From Bugula neritina (lineage: Eukaryota; Bryozoa; Gymnolaemata; Cheilostomatida; Bugulidae), in the NCBI GenBank assembly GCA_964035545.1, contig OZ037767.1, positions 6,810,207-6,874,206 of the forward strand: 64,000 nt of DNA. The letters are read 5' to 3'. This document shows, piece by piece, positions 23,901 through 32,514 of this stretch (its first letter is position 1; every line of letters starts with the position of its first letter). The position numbers and the translations under genes are program-made. A model generated the notes under the pieces. The model worked only from the letters and a program-made list of their open reading frames with translations, was not told the origin of the DNA and made no database searches.

Positions 23901-25412
23901 TATGGTTACGCTATTGAGTTTGCGGTAATCCACACAGAACCGCCAACTGCCGTCTTTCTTCCGGACCAGTACGACCGGCGAGCTCCACGCACTATGGGCG
24001 GGCTCTATCAGTCCCCGGTCCAGAAGATCCCGTACTTGTCGGCTAACCTCCTTCTCTTTCTCCGGCCCCAGCCTACGTGTGGGTTGCCGGACAGGGACTG
24101 TCCCTGCAGTCAGCGGTATTTCGTGTCTGACAACTCCAGTCAGCCCCACGTCATGATCTCCGCTGCTGAACACATCACCGTAGTCGCGTAGTAACTTCGC
24201 CATAGCTTGGCGTTCTTTGTTACTCGCGCAGCCGCCACAGGCTGTGTCATACAACTCCCGGAGATGTGCTGGGACTGTCCCTCGCCCTTGAGTAGGGCAC
24301 CGAGGGAATGCCTCCGTCGCATCACCCAGCGACGGGCCTACGTCCTCCTCCTGAACAGAGTGAAAACGGCCCAGCATAGACCCAGCCGGAAGCTTGACAG
24401 ACTCGGTAAAGGGGTTGACGCACTGCACTAAGATCTCCCCTTGCTCAGTCAGCTGATTCAGACTGCTGGCAAGTTGGATCTTTTCGTGCGCGCCTTCAAC
24501 TACCCCGAGTCCAGAGATCCGGCTATTGTTCACCCTGCAGTGAATGGTAGCCCGGGAGCGGCCTGGTATGGTACGGTTGCGTACCACCTGCACACCTCCC
24601 ACTAAAGGGCGGCCGAACTTGTCGACGCAGGCGAGTTCTCGCCCGGACATCATCATCGCAGATTTACTAAAATCGATGTGACATCCGTGCCGTTTTAGGA
24701 ATGGCATCCCGAGGATGGCGTCCTCCTTGAGCTGACTGACGATGAACGTCTCTTGGATCGTTTGATCACGGACTCGTCCCGTCAGCTCAATTATACCATA
24801 GAAGGGAAGGCACGACCCGTCAGCTAGGGTGCCATACTCCCCCTCGTATGATTCCATCTCGCCCCTGACCCTAGCACTGAGGGTGTCGAAGAGTTGGCGG
24901 CTTAAGAGGTTTGTGGTACAGCCCGAATCAATGAGGAAAGTAACAGCTTTGCCTTCCAGTTTACCGGGCAAGAAATAGCTGTTCCCATGGGGCTGCACCT
25001 GAACTCTCTCTTCAGGCCTTACTCTCGCAGGGAGTACCTCCCTCGCTTTGGGTCGCGAAGGAGGTCTCTTGGGATGGTGGTAAGTAGGCCTCGGAGGTGC
25101 CGAGGCTAGATTTCCGGCTACCTTTGTTGGCTCCCATCCAGATTCTTGGGCTGGTAGCCCTTCGAATCGATTGTGGAGGGGCATGGAAAAGGTAGCGGCG
25201 GGGCGGAGCCCCTTGCTGGTCCGTCGTGGCTGTTGCCACTGTCGGTTGCCAGTACGCGGTGCCCGTCTGGGTGACCTGCGTTTCTTCTTCCCTGGAGGTT
25301 TCATCGTCGGCCCGCAGGAGGTGGGAACATCTGCGGGCCGCGGTAGTTTAACCCCGGAGTTAGGAAGGGACAGTACCTGCGGAAATGTCCTTGATTTCCG
25401 CATTCCCAGCAA
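21000..25412 (-). CDS. pol: Gypsy A pol polyprotein
   Basis: Retrotransposon polyprotein. Residues below count from the frame's first codon. Aspartic protease with LIDSGCTTNLL (D162-S-G). Reverse transcriptase with VDYRKLNSVT, FSTLDLLSGYWQV, LPFGLTSAPATFQ and the catalytic YLDD (592-595). RNase H with ILDTDAS (739-743). Integrase with the HHCC zinc-binding motif (H1007, H1011, C1041, C1044) and a D,D35E triad (D1073, D1133, E1169). A GPY/F-type module (KFVGPYVIVE) follows, then a Pro/Glu-rich tail. Intact over 1470 codons. The frame is -1 relative to gag and overlaps it by about 112 nt, so it is probably made by frameshifting at 25346-25352 rather than from the frame's first codon. A run of seven G at the tail decides where the protein ends; copy B has six there. 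Confidence 0.95.
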   Translation of the reverse strand: MLGMRKSRTFPQVLSLPNSGVKLPRPADVPTSCGPTMKPPGKKKRRSPRRAPRTGNRQWQQPRRTSKGLRPAATFSMPLHNRFEGLPAQESGWEPTKVAGNLASAPPRPTYHHPKRPPSRPKAREVLPARVRPEERVQVQPHGNSYFLPGKLEGKAVTFLIDSGCTTNLLSRQLFDTLSARVRGEMESYEGEYGTLADGSCLPFYGIIELTGRVRDQTIQETFIVSQLKEDAILGMPFLKRHGCHIDFSKSAMMMSGRELACVDKFGRPLVGGVQVVRNRTIPGRSRATIHCRVNNSRISGLGVVEGAHEKIQLASSLNQLTEQGEILVQCVNPFTESVKLPAGSMLGRFHSVQEEDVGPSLGDATEAFPRCPTQGRGTVPAHLRELYDTACGGCASNKERQAMAKLLRDYGDVFSSGDHDVGLTGVVRHEIPLTAGTVPVRQPTRRLGPEKEKEVSRQVRDLLDRGLIEPAHSAWSSPVVLVRKKDGSWRFCVDYRKLNSVTIQDAYPLPRIDESLDDLAGSKYFSTLDLLSGYWQVPLSPDAQEKAAFITRDGLWKWKVLPFGLTSAPATFQRLMEQVLSGLHWKTLLIYLDDVIVISPDFETHVSRLQEVFERLQGAGLKLKPSKCALLQPEVKYLRHVVGRNGVATDPEKVRAIEDWVTPQDLTGLRAFLGLVGYYRQYIPDFAGIAQPLNRLTAKGVTWQWTPVEQGAFDRLKGCLLTAPILAYPDSTLEYILDTDASDQNVGAVLSQVQEGREVVVAYYSKSLSPTERNYCTTRKELLAVIKSVKHFRPYLYGRKFRLRTDHASLIWLCKRAEPSSQVARWLEILAEFSYRIEHRPGKRHSNADGLSRRPDGGCKQCLHIERRDGGPPRCELETLAHHGAPFDWDQGQLGQEVDESPEVVQNLRANPVLADNVRELKKLQEELPGVVADIYRAKREGRRPSEERIRQGCAEFRLYCQRWDSLRIGQDGLLTISLAASGRHPERKRVVCPTAIRRELIWDTHKQAHAGVKRVMSKLRLRWYWPRMERDVRLRVKQCEICQASKHSRLPGEAGRRRLYAGRPWQVVAVDLVGPMPLTPRGNSWILVLTDHFTRWADALAIPDASAPTVARVLDQHVFCYFGLPEQIHSDQGAQFQSQLMSDLCRLWGVNQSRTTPYHPQGNGVVERNNRMLGDALRSLLLGRSQEEWDTVLPQVMRAYRSTPHTSTGETPNLLMLGRETRVPDHLTYHVPELDNSIHEYASELVERMKAAHDILREQQWKVRHEDSEEPPLYQTGDKVWMVNYRRRHGQADKLKPKFVGPYVIVEAMPNHTYKIERSGQVSIQNESRLKPYWASPDAVGEAPPLLEPRRQTTTRGRRRHGPEYEVVIPREENLVREERQLLPTEACPPPPSLTPSLPETGPVPEVQTPTEGGAPSGEQEEVTANGEVETPLEAPANKPASVSPPLERGQRTRQPPRIFEGLRMRLR

Positions 25413-26254
25413 AAACTGACCGTTTCCCCCTGTGGCGGCGCCGGTGGCCGTACGGGCTCAGCGGCGGTACCTACTGGGGTTTGGGGTGTCAGTGTTGCTA
25501 TCAGTTTGGCCAGCATGTCTGTCAGTTGAGTGACTTTTGATGCTGTCGCTAACTGAGCCACGGCAGCCGTGGCGGAGGTTTCCTCCTCTCGTCCTGCTGC
25601 CGTGTCCGTGCGGTCTACCTCCACTTGACGGGAGCTCCCGCGACTTTTATGCATTTGACTTGCTAGGAGGTAAGCTTCCCCCTCAGTCAGAGCATTTTCA
25701 ACGGTGGTGACTCCCCTAGCTAGAAACTGGTGGTGGAGACCCAAATCGTCGACAGATGCTATGAAAGCGTCGAGGGTATACCTCTCGCGGTTGACTGGGG
25801 GCAAGTCGCTGTATGCGATCTGTGCCAGCTTCATGACCGCGGCGGCATGCTCTCGCAGCGGGGTGCGGGGATCACGCCGCAACCTCTGCAATCGGGCCCT
25901 GGCATCTGTAGCAGAGAGGCCGAAGCGGGCCCGCAGAGAAGCAAAGATATTATCGATGTCTACGCCCAGCCCATAAGGCTTGGCTTTGTCCATCAATGCC
26001 ATTCTAAGCTTTAGCAGGGCCACCCTAGGGGGCCACTGGGCGACGTCCATTACGTCGCTAAACTCTTGGATGAATTGTTCCACCTCCTCTTCGCCCGTGA
26101 AGGTGGGCGCCTTTAACCGGTAGCGGTCTTCAGTTAGTTCTCGCGGAACCCTTCGCTCTTCTACTACATGGTTAATAGGCATTGTCTCTACAGCATTGTC
26201 TCTACGCTCACCTTCTACTGCCGGTGGTTGCGTTCCAGCATTTTCAGTCTCCAT
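25301..26254 (-). CDS. gag: Gypsy A gag
   Basis: 317-aa structural protein of the virus-like particle, starting at ATG 26254 shortly after the primer site. The capsid-like region (about 45-180) is helical and polar (TFTGEEEVEQFIQEFSD, LDAFIASVDDLGLHHQFL). A single CCHC zinc knuckle lies at 282-295 (C-x2-C-x4-H-x4-C, CWECGNQGHFRRYC) for RNA packaging. The end overlaps pol. Confidence 0.93.
   Translation of the reverse strand: METENAGTQPPAVEGERRDNAVETMPINHVVEERRVPRELTEDRYRLKAPTFTGEEEVEQFIQEFSDVMDVAQWPPRVALLKLRMALMDKAKPYGLGVDIDNIFASLRARFGLSATDARARLQRLRRDPRTPLREHAAAVMKLAQIAYSDLPPVNRERYTLDAFIASVDDLGLHHQFLARGVTTVENALTEGEAYLLASQMHKSRGSSRQVEVDRTDTAAGREEETSATAAVAQLATASKVTQLTDMLAKLIATLTPQTPVGTAAEPVRPPAPPQGETVSFCWECGNQGHFRRYCPFLTPGLNYRGPQMFPPPAGRR
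25309..25352 (-). promoter_or_regulatory. Candidate -1 ribosomal frameshift signal, gypsy A
   Basis: In the gag frame the minus strand reads G TTA AAC (25352-25346), a heptamer of the kind used for -1 slippage. After six nucleotides comes a hairpin with a perfect 9-bp stem (arms 25331-25339 and 25309-25317, GGCCCGCAG/CTGCGGGCC) and a 13-nt loop. pol is exactly -1 to gag and overlaps here. Confidence 0.7.
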
Positions 26255-26267
26255 CTTGGATGCACTA

Positions 26268-26284
26268 TCCCACCGCTGCCACCA
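26268..26284 (-). other. Primer binding site, tRNA-Leu, gypsy A
   Basis: The plus strand reads TCCCACCGCTGCCACCA, matching the 3' end (with CCA) of an animal tRNA-Leu (AAG/UAG type), one base from the 5' LTR. The minus strand therefore carries the complementary primer site starting TGGTGGCAGCGG. Confidence 0.85.
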
Positions 26285-26285
26285 C

Positions 26286-26594
26286 TGTTATGATTTTCAG
26301 AATTAGGGTTGATATGCAATCCAGAGAGTCTAATTACTTGCTATAGAACTGCACCAGGATAAGTCGAGTGAACGAGTATATATTTTAAACACACAGATAC
26401 ATTACAAAAACGATACAAACACATTTGACAATTCACACATCTAGACTATTCAACACTCTAACTTCGACTGACTGACAGCGGGAAAACTATGATTGCTGCT
26501 AACTAACTCGAAGCCGCTAATTGGCTATCAATTGTTCCGGGTCAATTACGCGACCCTATATACTGTGCTGCTGGTAGCTCCACGAGCCACCACA
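26286..26594 (-). repeat. 5' LTR of gypsy A
   Basis: 309 bp, identical by eye to 19082-19390. It should hold the element's promoter (TATATA near its start). Confidence 0.95.
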
Positions 26595-28296
26595 ATATGA
26601 GATTTTCGACATGCTTATTCCATTTTAAATCTGCTGATAGCAATATTCCAAGGTATTTTACAACTCCAACTCTATTCAGGGGATCTTCTCCTAATTTATA
26701 AGTGAAGACATTTTCCATATTTTCTGTTTTCTTACCAAAGGTGATCACATTACTTTAATTCTTTGAGTTAAACTTCATATTGTTTTCTTTTGCCCACCTA
26801 TAAAGTCTAGAAAGATCTTCCTGTAGTTTATGATGATCATTTGGATCAGTAATGGGCAGATAAACAAGAGTGTCATCAGCAAAAAGCCTGACTGTACTAT
26901 GTGTAACGCAGTTTACAATGCCATCAATAAACAAAACGAATAATGTTAGACCCAGCACACTTCCTTGTGGAACCCCGGAAGTCACTGGTGCTAAGTCCGA
27001 AGATACCCGTCAATGACCACTCGTTGTGAGCGTCCAGTTAAGAATGATGAAACCCATCGGATAATACAGGGATTTATTTTTAACAATATCAATTTATTTA
27101 CAAGAATATGATGGTCAATTACATCAAAGGCTTTAGAAAAATCCAGCACAACTGCTTCTACAAAATGTTCTTTATCTATATGCCTTAATATATCGTGGGT
27201 GACAGTAGCGAGCTAAGTAACACATGAAAAGTTGCGGCGAAAACCATGTTGGTTTTCATGTATCAAATTTTCCAATTGTGTGTTTAAATGATGCAGAACC
27301 ACATGTTCAAGAATTTTACAACAAATGCACGTTAGTGATACTGGACGATAGTTGGAAGCTAGAGTGCGGTTACCCTGTTTAAACACAGGTGTTACATTTG
27401 CAGTCTTCCAGTCATCCAGCACTATTCCTGTATTGAGTGAATGATTGAAAATACACACCAGTATTTCTGCTGTTCGATCTAAGTCCACTGTGAGATAGTT
27501 CTTTGTGAATCCATCTACTCCAAGAGCTTTACCTTGTACAAGTTGTCTCAGCAGGTTCACAACTCTTTCTTTAGTTACCACTATATTATCTTTCTCAGTG
27601 ACTGATGGTAATTCTGGTAGAGGTGATGGAGTGGTAAATACACTGTAGAAGAAACCATTAAGAGTGTTAGATATCTTAGTTTTATCATACGTCAAGATAC
27701 CATCGTTGTTTTCTATGGAAGTAATCTCATTATAATTCCTTTTTAGTTCTTTAAAATATTTGTAAAACGGTTTTGTGTAGCCACTGGAAAGAGGTTGGTA
27801 TAGACGATTCACCAGAAAAGATGCTTTTTGTTTTCTAAATAATTTTTTTTATTACGGCGACGTAATTCTTTATATTTAGCCAAGTGATCAGCATTACCAG
27901 ACTTTTGAAAGCGGTTGTAAAACTTTCGCTGTTTCTTACATGCCCGTCTGGCTTCATCATTAAACCAGAGAGGCTCATGTAGATTTCTAGGCTTACTTTG
28001 TTTAGTTGGGACATATGAATCAACAAGTCTATGTAATTCAGTCTTAAATGTATTCCATATAACATTAATATCATATTTCAACATTACTTTGTTTTTAATA
28101 GTATAAAGCAACTCATCTAGACCAGTTGTAAACCCGCCGAGTTCGATTTTGTGGAATAGCTTGATGGGGGGGGGGGGGGATAGATGGTTTCTTCTTCTGT
28201 TCAACTTTACCAGTCAAGACTGTTTCTATCATGAAATGGTCGCTAATACCCGGTGTTATTACGTTTGTGCTTTGAACTTTATATGACAAGTCAGTA
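26595..28296 (-). mobile_element. LINE (jockey/CR1-like), central segment with reverse transcriptase
   Basis: Minus strand. From 28294 down: end of the endonuclease domain (VITPGISDHFMIETVL), a linker (NLHEPLWFNDEARRACKKQ), then reverse transcriptase blocks GKALGVDGF, ASNYRPVSLTCICCKILEHV, LDFSKAFDVIDHH, GVPQGSVLG and the catalytic FADDTLVY, then VVKYLGILLSADLKWNKHVE. The frame is broken by stops and frameshifts, for example at the run of G near 28168-28180 and at 27212 and 26754. It is non-functional. It is cut at 26598 by gypsy A and at 28296 by the TA element. Confidence 0.9.
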
Positions 28297-29613
28297 GGGG
28301 TAACGGGGGCACAACGGTCATAGGGGTACAAAAAGCCGGCCAAATTGTGAGAGAACTTATTGACTTAGAGTTGTGATTTTTTTATCATAAAAAGATATTG
28401 ACATAATTATTCAGTCTTTGTAGTTTCAACACTTGCGGAACATAAATGTTGAAAAGGCGAGTAAAAAACTGTTTTTATCTACTTTTTGTAAATTTTTTAG
28501 GATATCGTTAAAGCTTTATAATTTTTTACACTCAAAGGCAACAAGCTTATATTTGACCAATATTGTTGCCATTGCTTGTCTCTACATTGCTTAACTAGTA
28601 TAACAGCAAGCACTGAAATAAATTTTCCTTGAGGCACATTTATTTTCAATTTTGCCACACGGGGCACAATGAGCCAGGCTGACCGGGGCACAATGGGCCA
28701 CCTGATTATTGCACCCTGATCACTGTTATTAGTTTGTTTGCCAAAAAAAATGGTTGAAATGTTACTAAAATCTATAGATATAGCCATTTCTGACCTTTTT
28801 GTAAAATATCAAAGACATCATGGTAAGACTACAAAACTACAAGGTGAAGCTCCCCTAATATATACATCTGGTGAGGTTAAAGCTTTGCCATTTTATACAT
28901 GATACAGAACACTCTGCTGTTGCTACTAGTAGATAGTCATGATATTCATTATATATTACACCATTGAGGGAATATACATGTATTTGGCTAAATTAAATTT
29001 TGATTTGCTCATTTGCTCCCCCCTCTCCCTTCCGTACTCCAGTCACAAACCTCAGCCATGCATGCACCTCAGCTACAGTTTACACAAAAAAATTCCACTC
29101 GGAATTTTGTAGTACATATTACTAAAGTTTTTTTTTAATAAACGTTCCTCTGAGGTGAAAATAACAGAACATATTTAGTTCTAAGCAGTAATGATAATGG
29201 CACTGCAGAACCAAGTGACGTGCGTTTGATTTTGCCTTCCTCTGCTATCCGTAGTGGCTAAATGTACAGCTAAAACATGAATTTTGCTGTAGATCTGAAA
29301 GAGTATCTTTATTTATTTGTAATATTAAATAAATAAAGATCATATGTAACAAAATACTCAAAATTTCAATATATTTGTTGTGTCCCACACAGTGGCCCAT
29401 TGTACCCCGGTACCGGGGCACAATGGGCCAATTTTTTCCTCATGAAAATTTCATTATTCTGAAAGTTGTGAGAGAGATAGAAACAACAAACTGGTACCTG
29501 TAATAGACAACAGATGCAGCATTTAGACTAGAGATTATTGAACTAGTAACTTGAAAAACAGACGAATGAGAGCAACAAATGCAAAATTCGGCCCGTTGTG
29601 CCCCCGTTACCCC
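28297..29613. mobile_element. TA-flanked DNA transposon with 21-bp inverted ends, 1317 bp
   Basis: Perfect inverted repeats of 21 bp lie at 28297-28317 and 29593-29613 (start GGGGTAACGGGGGCACAAC), each bordered by TA (28295-28296 and 29614-29615). Taking out the element and one TA rejoins the LINE endonuclease frame exactly. TA duplication points to the Tc1/mariner/pogo group (inference). The only sizeable internal frame is minus 28497-28787 (96 codons, no ATG-defined domain, no DDE motif seen), so it is probably non-autonomous. Inside are further copies of a GGGGCACAATGGGCC motif like the tips: 28660-28675, 28683-28699 and a back-to-back pair at 29394-29429. Confidence 0.85.
29394..29429. 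repeat. 36-bp near-perfect palindrome in the TA element
   Basis: GGCCCATTGT...ACAATGGGCC around a central CCCCGGTACCGGGG, with a single mismatched pair. It consists of two copies of the element's terminal-type motif facing each other. Confidence 0.9.
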
Positions 29614-30227
29614 TACAGATGAGATCTAATATATTGCCTGCTATGTGCGTAGATTTATGAACAAGTTGTTCCAAATGATTACCATTTAGAAAATTACAAA
29701 AGTCAGTATAGTATGTCCTCCAACAAGTTGAAAGATCAGTATATCTTCCTAATTGATTCCTGGAAAGTTAAAATCACCGGTTATGAGTTTTCTATTTGCT
29801 GAGTATTTAGTGTGAATATTTTTCATGTACTCAAAGAATAAGTTCATATCACGTGAAGAAGGGGGTCTATAATAGCAAGTAAGATTGCAATATTCCTTGC
29901 TATCCAATCTAAAACATACTGTGATTACTTCTGCTTCTGTTTCACACCTGATTAGCTTATGGGGAATTTCTACATTTATGGCAATCAATACACCACCTCC
30001 GTGCGAGTCACGATCTTTTCTATATACTACTTTGTCTTTGGGAGAAAACAATTGAAAATTCAAAAATGCATTATTTAGGCGTGTTTCAGTAATACACTGC
30101 TTGCATTATTTTAATAAAAAATTAACCAAATTAGCTTGGGCACGATTTAATCTGTAATAATCTATGAAACAGGGCATGAAGGGCTCAGGCAAGTTAGGCT
30201 CATTAATTGCTTAAGACTGATGAATAT
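29614..30227 (-). mobile_element. LINE (jockey/CR1-like), 5' endonuclease segment
   Basis: Minus strand: CITETRLNNAFL, SHGGGVLIAI, CYYRPPSS and ITGDFNFPGINW motifs of an APE-type endonuclease, with a stop (TAG for TGG) and frameshifts after it. Homology fades above about 30130, and the flank beyond gypsy B does not continue it clearly, so the copy is probably 5' truncated with no ORF1. Confidence 0.85.
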
Positions 30228-30532
30228 TGTTATATTTTTCAGATTTAGGGTTGATGTGCTATCCAGAGAGTCTATTTATTTACTATAGAACTACACCAGG
30301 ATAAGTCGAGTGAACGAGTATATTTTACACACAATTATACATTATCAAAACGATACATTATCTCCAAACAAGTTACACATCTAATCTATTTCACACTCTA
30401 GCTTCGACTGAGTTAGCAGCGGGAAACTACAATTGCTGCTAACTATCAACTACGCTAATTGGCTATCCATTGTTCCGGGTCAATTACGCGACCCTACATG
30501 TTGTGCTGCTGGTAGTTCCACGAACCACCACA
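30228..30532 (-). repeat. 3' LTR of gypsy B
   Basis: 305 bp, identical by eye to 37428-37732, TG...CA ends. It diverges from the A LTR by many substitutions and small indels. Confidence 0.95.
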
Positions 30533-30543
30533 CCGCCCCCACC
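30533..30543 (-). other. Polypurine tract of gypsy B
   Basis: GGTGGGGGCGG on the minus strand, directly before the 3' LTR, as in copy A. Confidence 0.8.
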
Positions 30544-30821
30544 AGCAGAAAGCCATCTTTCTGATATATACATAAAAAAACATTCATTAGTAACAGCATA
30601 CATCAGTGGACAAAAATAACACATAATATACAGGAAGAGACATAATAATAATACAGAGTCATCGTAACGATCCGTTGCATACAATTGGCCAGCTGTAGAT
30701 AGACGAGGAATACTAGCTAGCTGTGGTGTTAGACAGGGGATAACCTGTTAAGCAGTCAAGCATTTACATGACATCTTGGTTTCTCCCAAGATGTGAAGTT
30801 GCGGGGCATTCTGTGTAGCCA

Positions 30822-31643
30822 CTAGAGTCCTTGTTGGGCACGCCGGTGCTTGGCTTGGCATGTACGCAGTTTCCGTTTCATACGGCATACGGATCCCTTT
30901 AGCTGGAAGAGTCCTGTTGTAGTGTTAAGTAGATCTGGTGCCAGCTGGGTGAACTCTTCTTGTAATCGCCGGAGGCGTTCTTCTACTGTGGCCAGGCGGA
31001 CTGGGTCTGGGGACGGTGTCCGTCTGCGGCGCAGGGGTGGACTGGGGGACCTGGTTCGTCTCTTCGTCGGGGTAGGGGAGATCTCTCCTTCTTCTGGATA
31101 TGTAATTTCCTCGGGGGTGTATGTAATTTGCGGACGGTCAGACACCAACGGGGATTGTTGGCGGGCGTTGTCTAACACACGTTGGAACCCCGAGGACAGA
31201 ACGGCTAACAGCATGGCCTTCTTCACCAGAGGTCGTATAAGTGTGAGGAACTCTGGGTATAGCTTAGCGTCGACCACGTAGTTTTCTCCAGGGAAACAGC
31301 CCGCCGCTCGGTGTCTGGTGACGGGGTAGGGATACACATCATTGTACCCGCAGGGGCAGAATGTTAGTAGGAGATGAGCATTGACGTGTAGTTTAAGGGA
31401 GCGGTGAGAGGCGCAATCTTCACCACAGATCTGGCATCTCGTCCGTCCTCTGGACCCCCAGGCCGTTTCTATTTCTTCCTCTGTTTGTGGAGACACCCAC
31501 CGCCAACGGCGGCGTAGTGGCTCAGGCCGGTCACCACTAGCATACTCCTCCGGATACGGAGCGGGAAGTGTTCTATCCCGTACCCTGGTTGTAGCGGGTC
31601 GAGTGTAATCTGAAAAAGTTTCAACAGTGTTAATACAGTACAC
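30822..31643 (-). CDS. Gypsy B ORF3: zinc-finger-like accessory protein
   Basis: Homologue of the copy A ORF3, with the same C-x2-C-x12-H-x3-H finger (CQICGEDCASHRSLKLH), CPCG...H...C cluster, SP/RS stretch and basic helical tail (ending RRAQQGL). The ATG used in A is ATT here (about 31679), leaving no ATG near the start; 31643 is a GTG. Either this copy has lost its start, or the protein is made from a spliced mRNA using the CTTTTTCAG acceptor near 31610, which is conserved in both copies. Confidence 0.65.
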   Translation of the reverse strand: MYCINTVETFSDYTRPATTRVRDRTLPAPYPEEYASGDRPEPLRRRWRWVSPQTEEEIETAWGSRGRTRCQICGEDCASHRSLKLHVNAHLLLTFCPCGYNDVYPYPVTRHRAAGCFPGENYVVDAKLYPEFLTLIRPLVKKAMLLAVLSSGFQRVLDNARQQSPLVSDRPQITYTPEEITYPEEGEISPTPTKRRTRSPSPPLRRRRTPSPDPVRLATVEERLRRLQEEFTQLAPDLLNTTTGLFQLKGSVCRMKRKLRTCQAKHRRAQQGL

Positions 31644-31865
31644 TGCTGTGTTGTCAGCTTGAATAGCTTGGCAACTCCTAATTCAGTTACCTCGTAGAGA
31701 TTAATGGTAGTGAATAGTCAGATAGAACACGTATTGCAATGAGATTATAAAAATCTCTAAGTCAAACTGAGTTCTTACTACGGTATTTCACTAACCTATC
31801 TCCAGCTCGATTGACTCAGTGAGTCAGAGCTGAGCGATGCAATCTAGTTTCGTATTAAGATATAG

Positions 31866-32087
31866 TTAACTCACCCCACGATCTGTTGTCGTAAGACATA
31901 CTGAATGTGTGAAATGGTTTGAACTACTGCTTAGAAACACGTCTACTCCTGACTGCATCAGCGTATGAAAAGATCGAGCAACGTGGTTGGGGTGCGTGAT
32001 TAAGACTTTGTGCACCCGGCGGATGAATTTTATTTCTATTTCCGCCGATACAAAAGTTGATATTTCCGTGGTGTTGACAACTCCCAC
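31866..32087 (-). CDS. Small ORF between pol and ORF3 in gypsy B, 73 aa
   Basis: Same ATG-started frame and length as 20722-20943 in A, three residues different, again ending at a GTGAGT. Translation is unproven. Confidence 0.3.
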   Translation of the reverse strand: MGVVNTTEISTFVSAEIEIKFIRRVHKVLITHPNHVARSFHTLMQSGVDVFLSSSSNHFTHSVCLTTTDRGVS

Positions 32088-32514
32088 ATTTGCTCGATTC
32101 TTTTCTCGTACGTTTTTCCCCTAGACTTTCCTGTGTGCCGCTTTTAACGCAGTCACATACGAAGTCCTTCAAGTATGCGGGGGGTTGCCTCGTACGCTGT
32201 CCCCTTTCTAGGGGGGGTGACACGCTTGCCGGTTCGTTAGTAGGGGCCTCTAATGGCGTCTCTACTTCACCGTCAGCGGTCACCTCTTCTTGTTCTCCGG
32301 ATGGAGCCCCTCCCTCCGTGGGGGTTTGCACTTCCGGAACCGGCTCGGTTTCTGGAAGTGATGGAATTAGACTTGGCGGTGGCGGACACGCTTCTGTTGA
32401 CAAAAGCTGCCGCTCCTCTCTCACCAAGTTTTCTTCCCGCGGTATGACCACTTCGTATTCAGGTCCATGCCGCCGTCGCCCGCGCGTTGTTGTTTGCCTC
32501 CTGGGCTCTAACAA
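31924..32514 (-). pseudogene. Displaced C-terminal tail of gypsy B pol
   Basis: Continues the pol tail (EPRRQTTTRGRRRHGPEYEV, VSPPLERGQRTRQPP) in another frame, because a G run at about 32516-32521 has six G where A has seven. It then runs on through a second G run, also one shorter than in A, into a Cys/Ser-rich extension ending DAVRSRRVSKQ. Confidence 0.7.

Larger units (their letters stand above)
19082..26594 (-). mobile_element. Ty3/gypsy LTR retrotransposon, copy A (7513 bp)
   Basis: Complete minus-strand element: 5' LTR 26286-26594, primer site 26268-26284, gag 25301-26254, pol 21000-25412, ORF3 19683-20537, polypurine tract 19391-19401, 3' LTR 19082-19390. The two 309-bp LTRs look identical base for base and run TG...CA. 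Flanks carry a 4-bp direct repeat ATAT (19078-19081 and 26595-26598). Domain order protease, RT, RNase H, integrase is that of Ty3/gypsy. It is inserted in the reverse transcriptase region of an older LINE. No envelope-like gene; ORF3 occupies that position. Composition is clearly more GC-rich than the host sequence. Confidence 0.95.

Noticed and set aside
26268-26284. Possible tRNA-Leu gene fragment
   Set aside because: Only the 3' end of the tRNA is matched, directly beside an LTR, so it is the retrotransposon primer site and not a tRNA gene.
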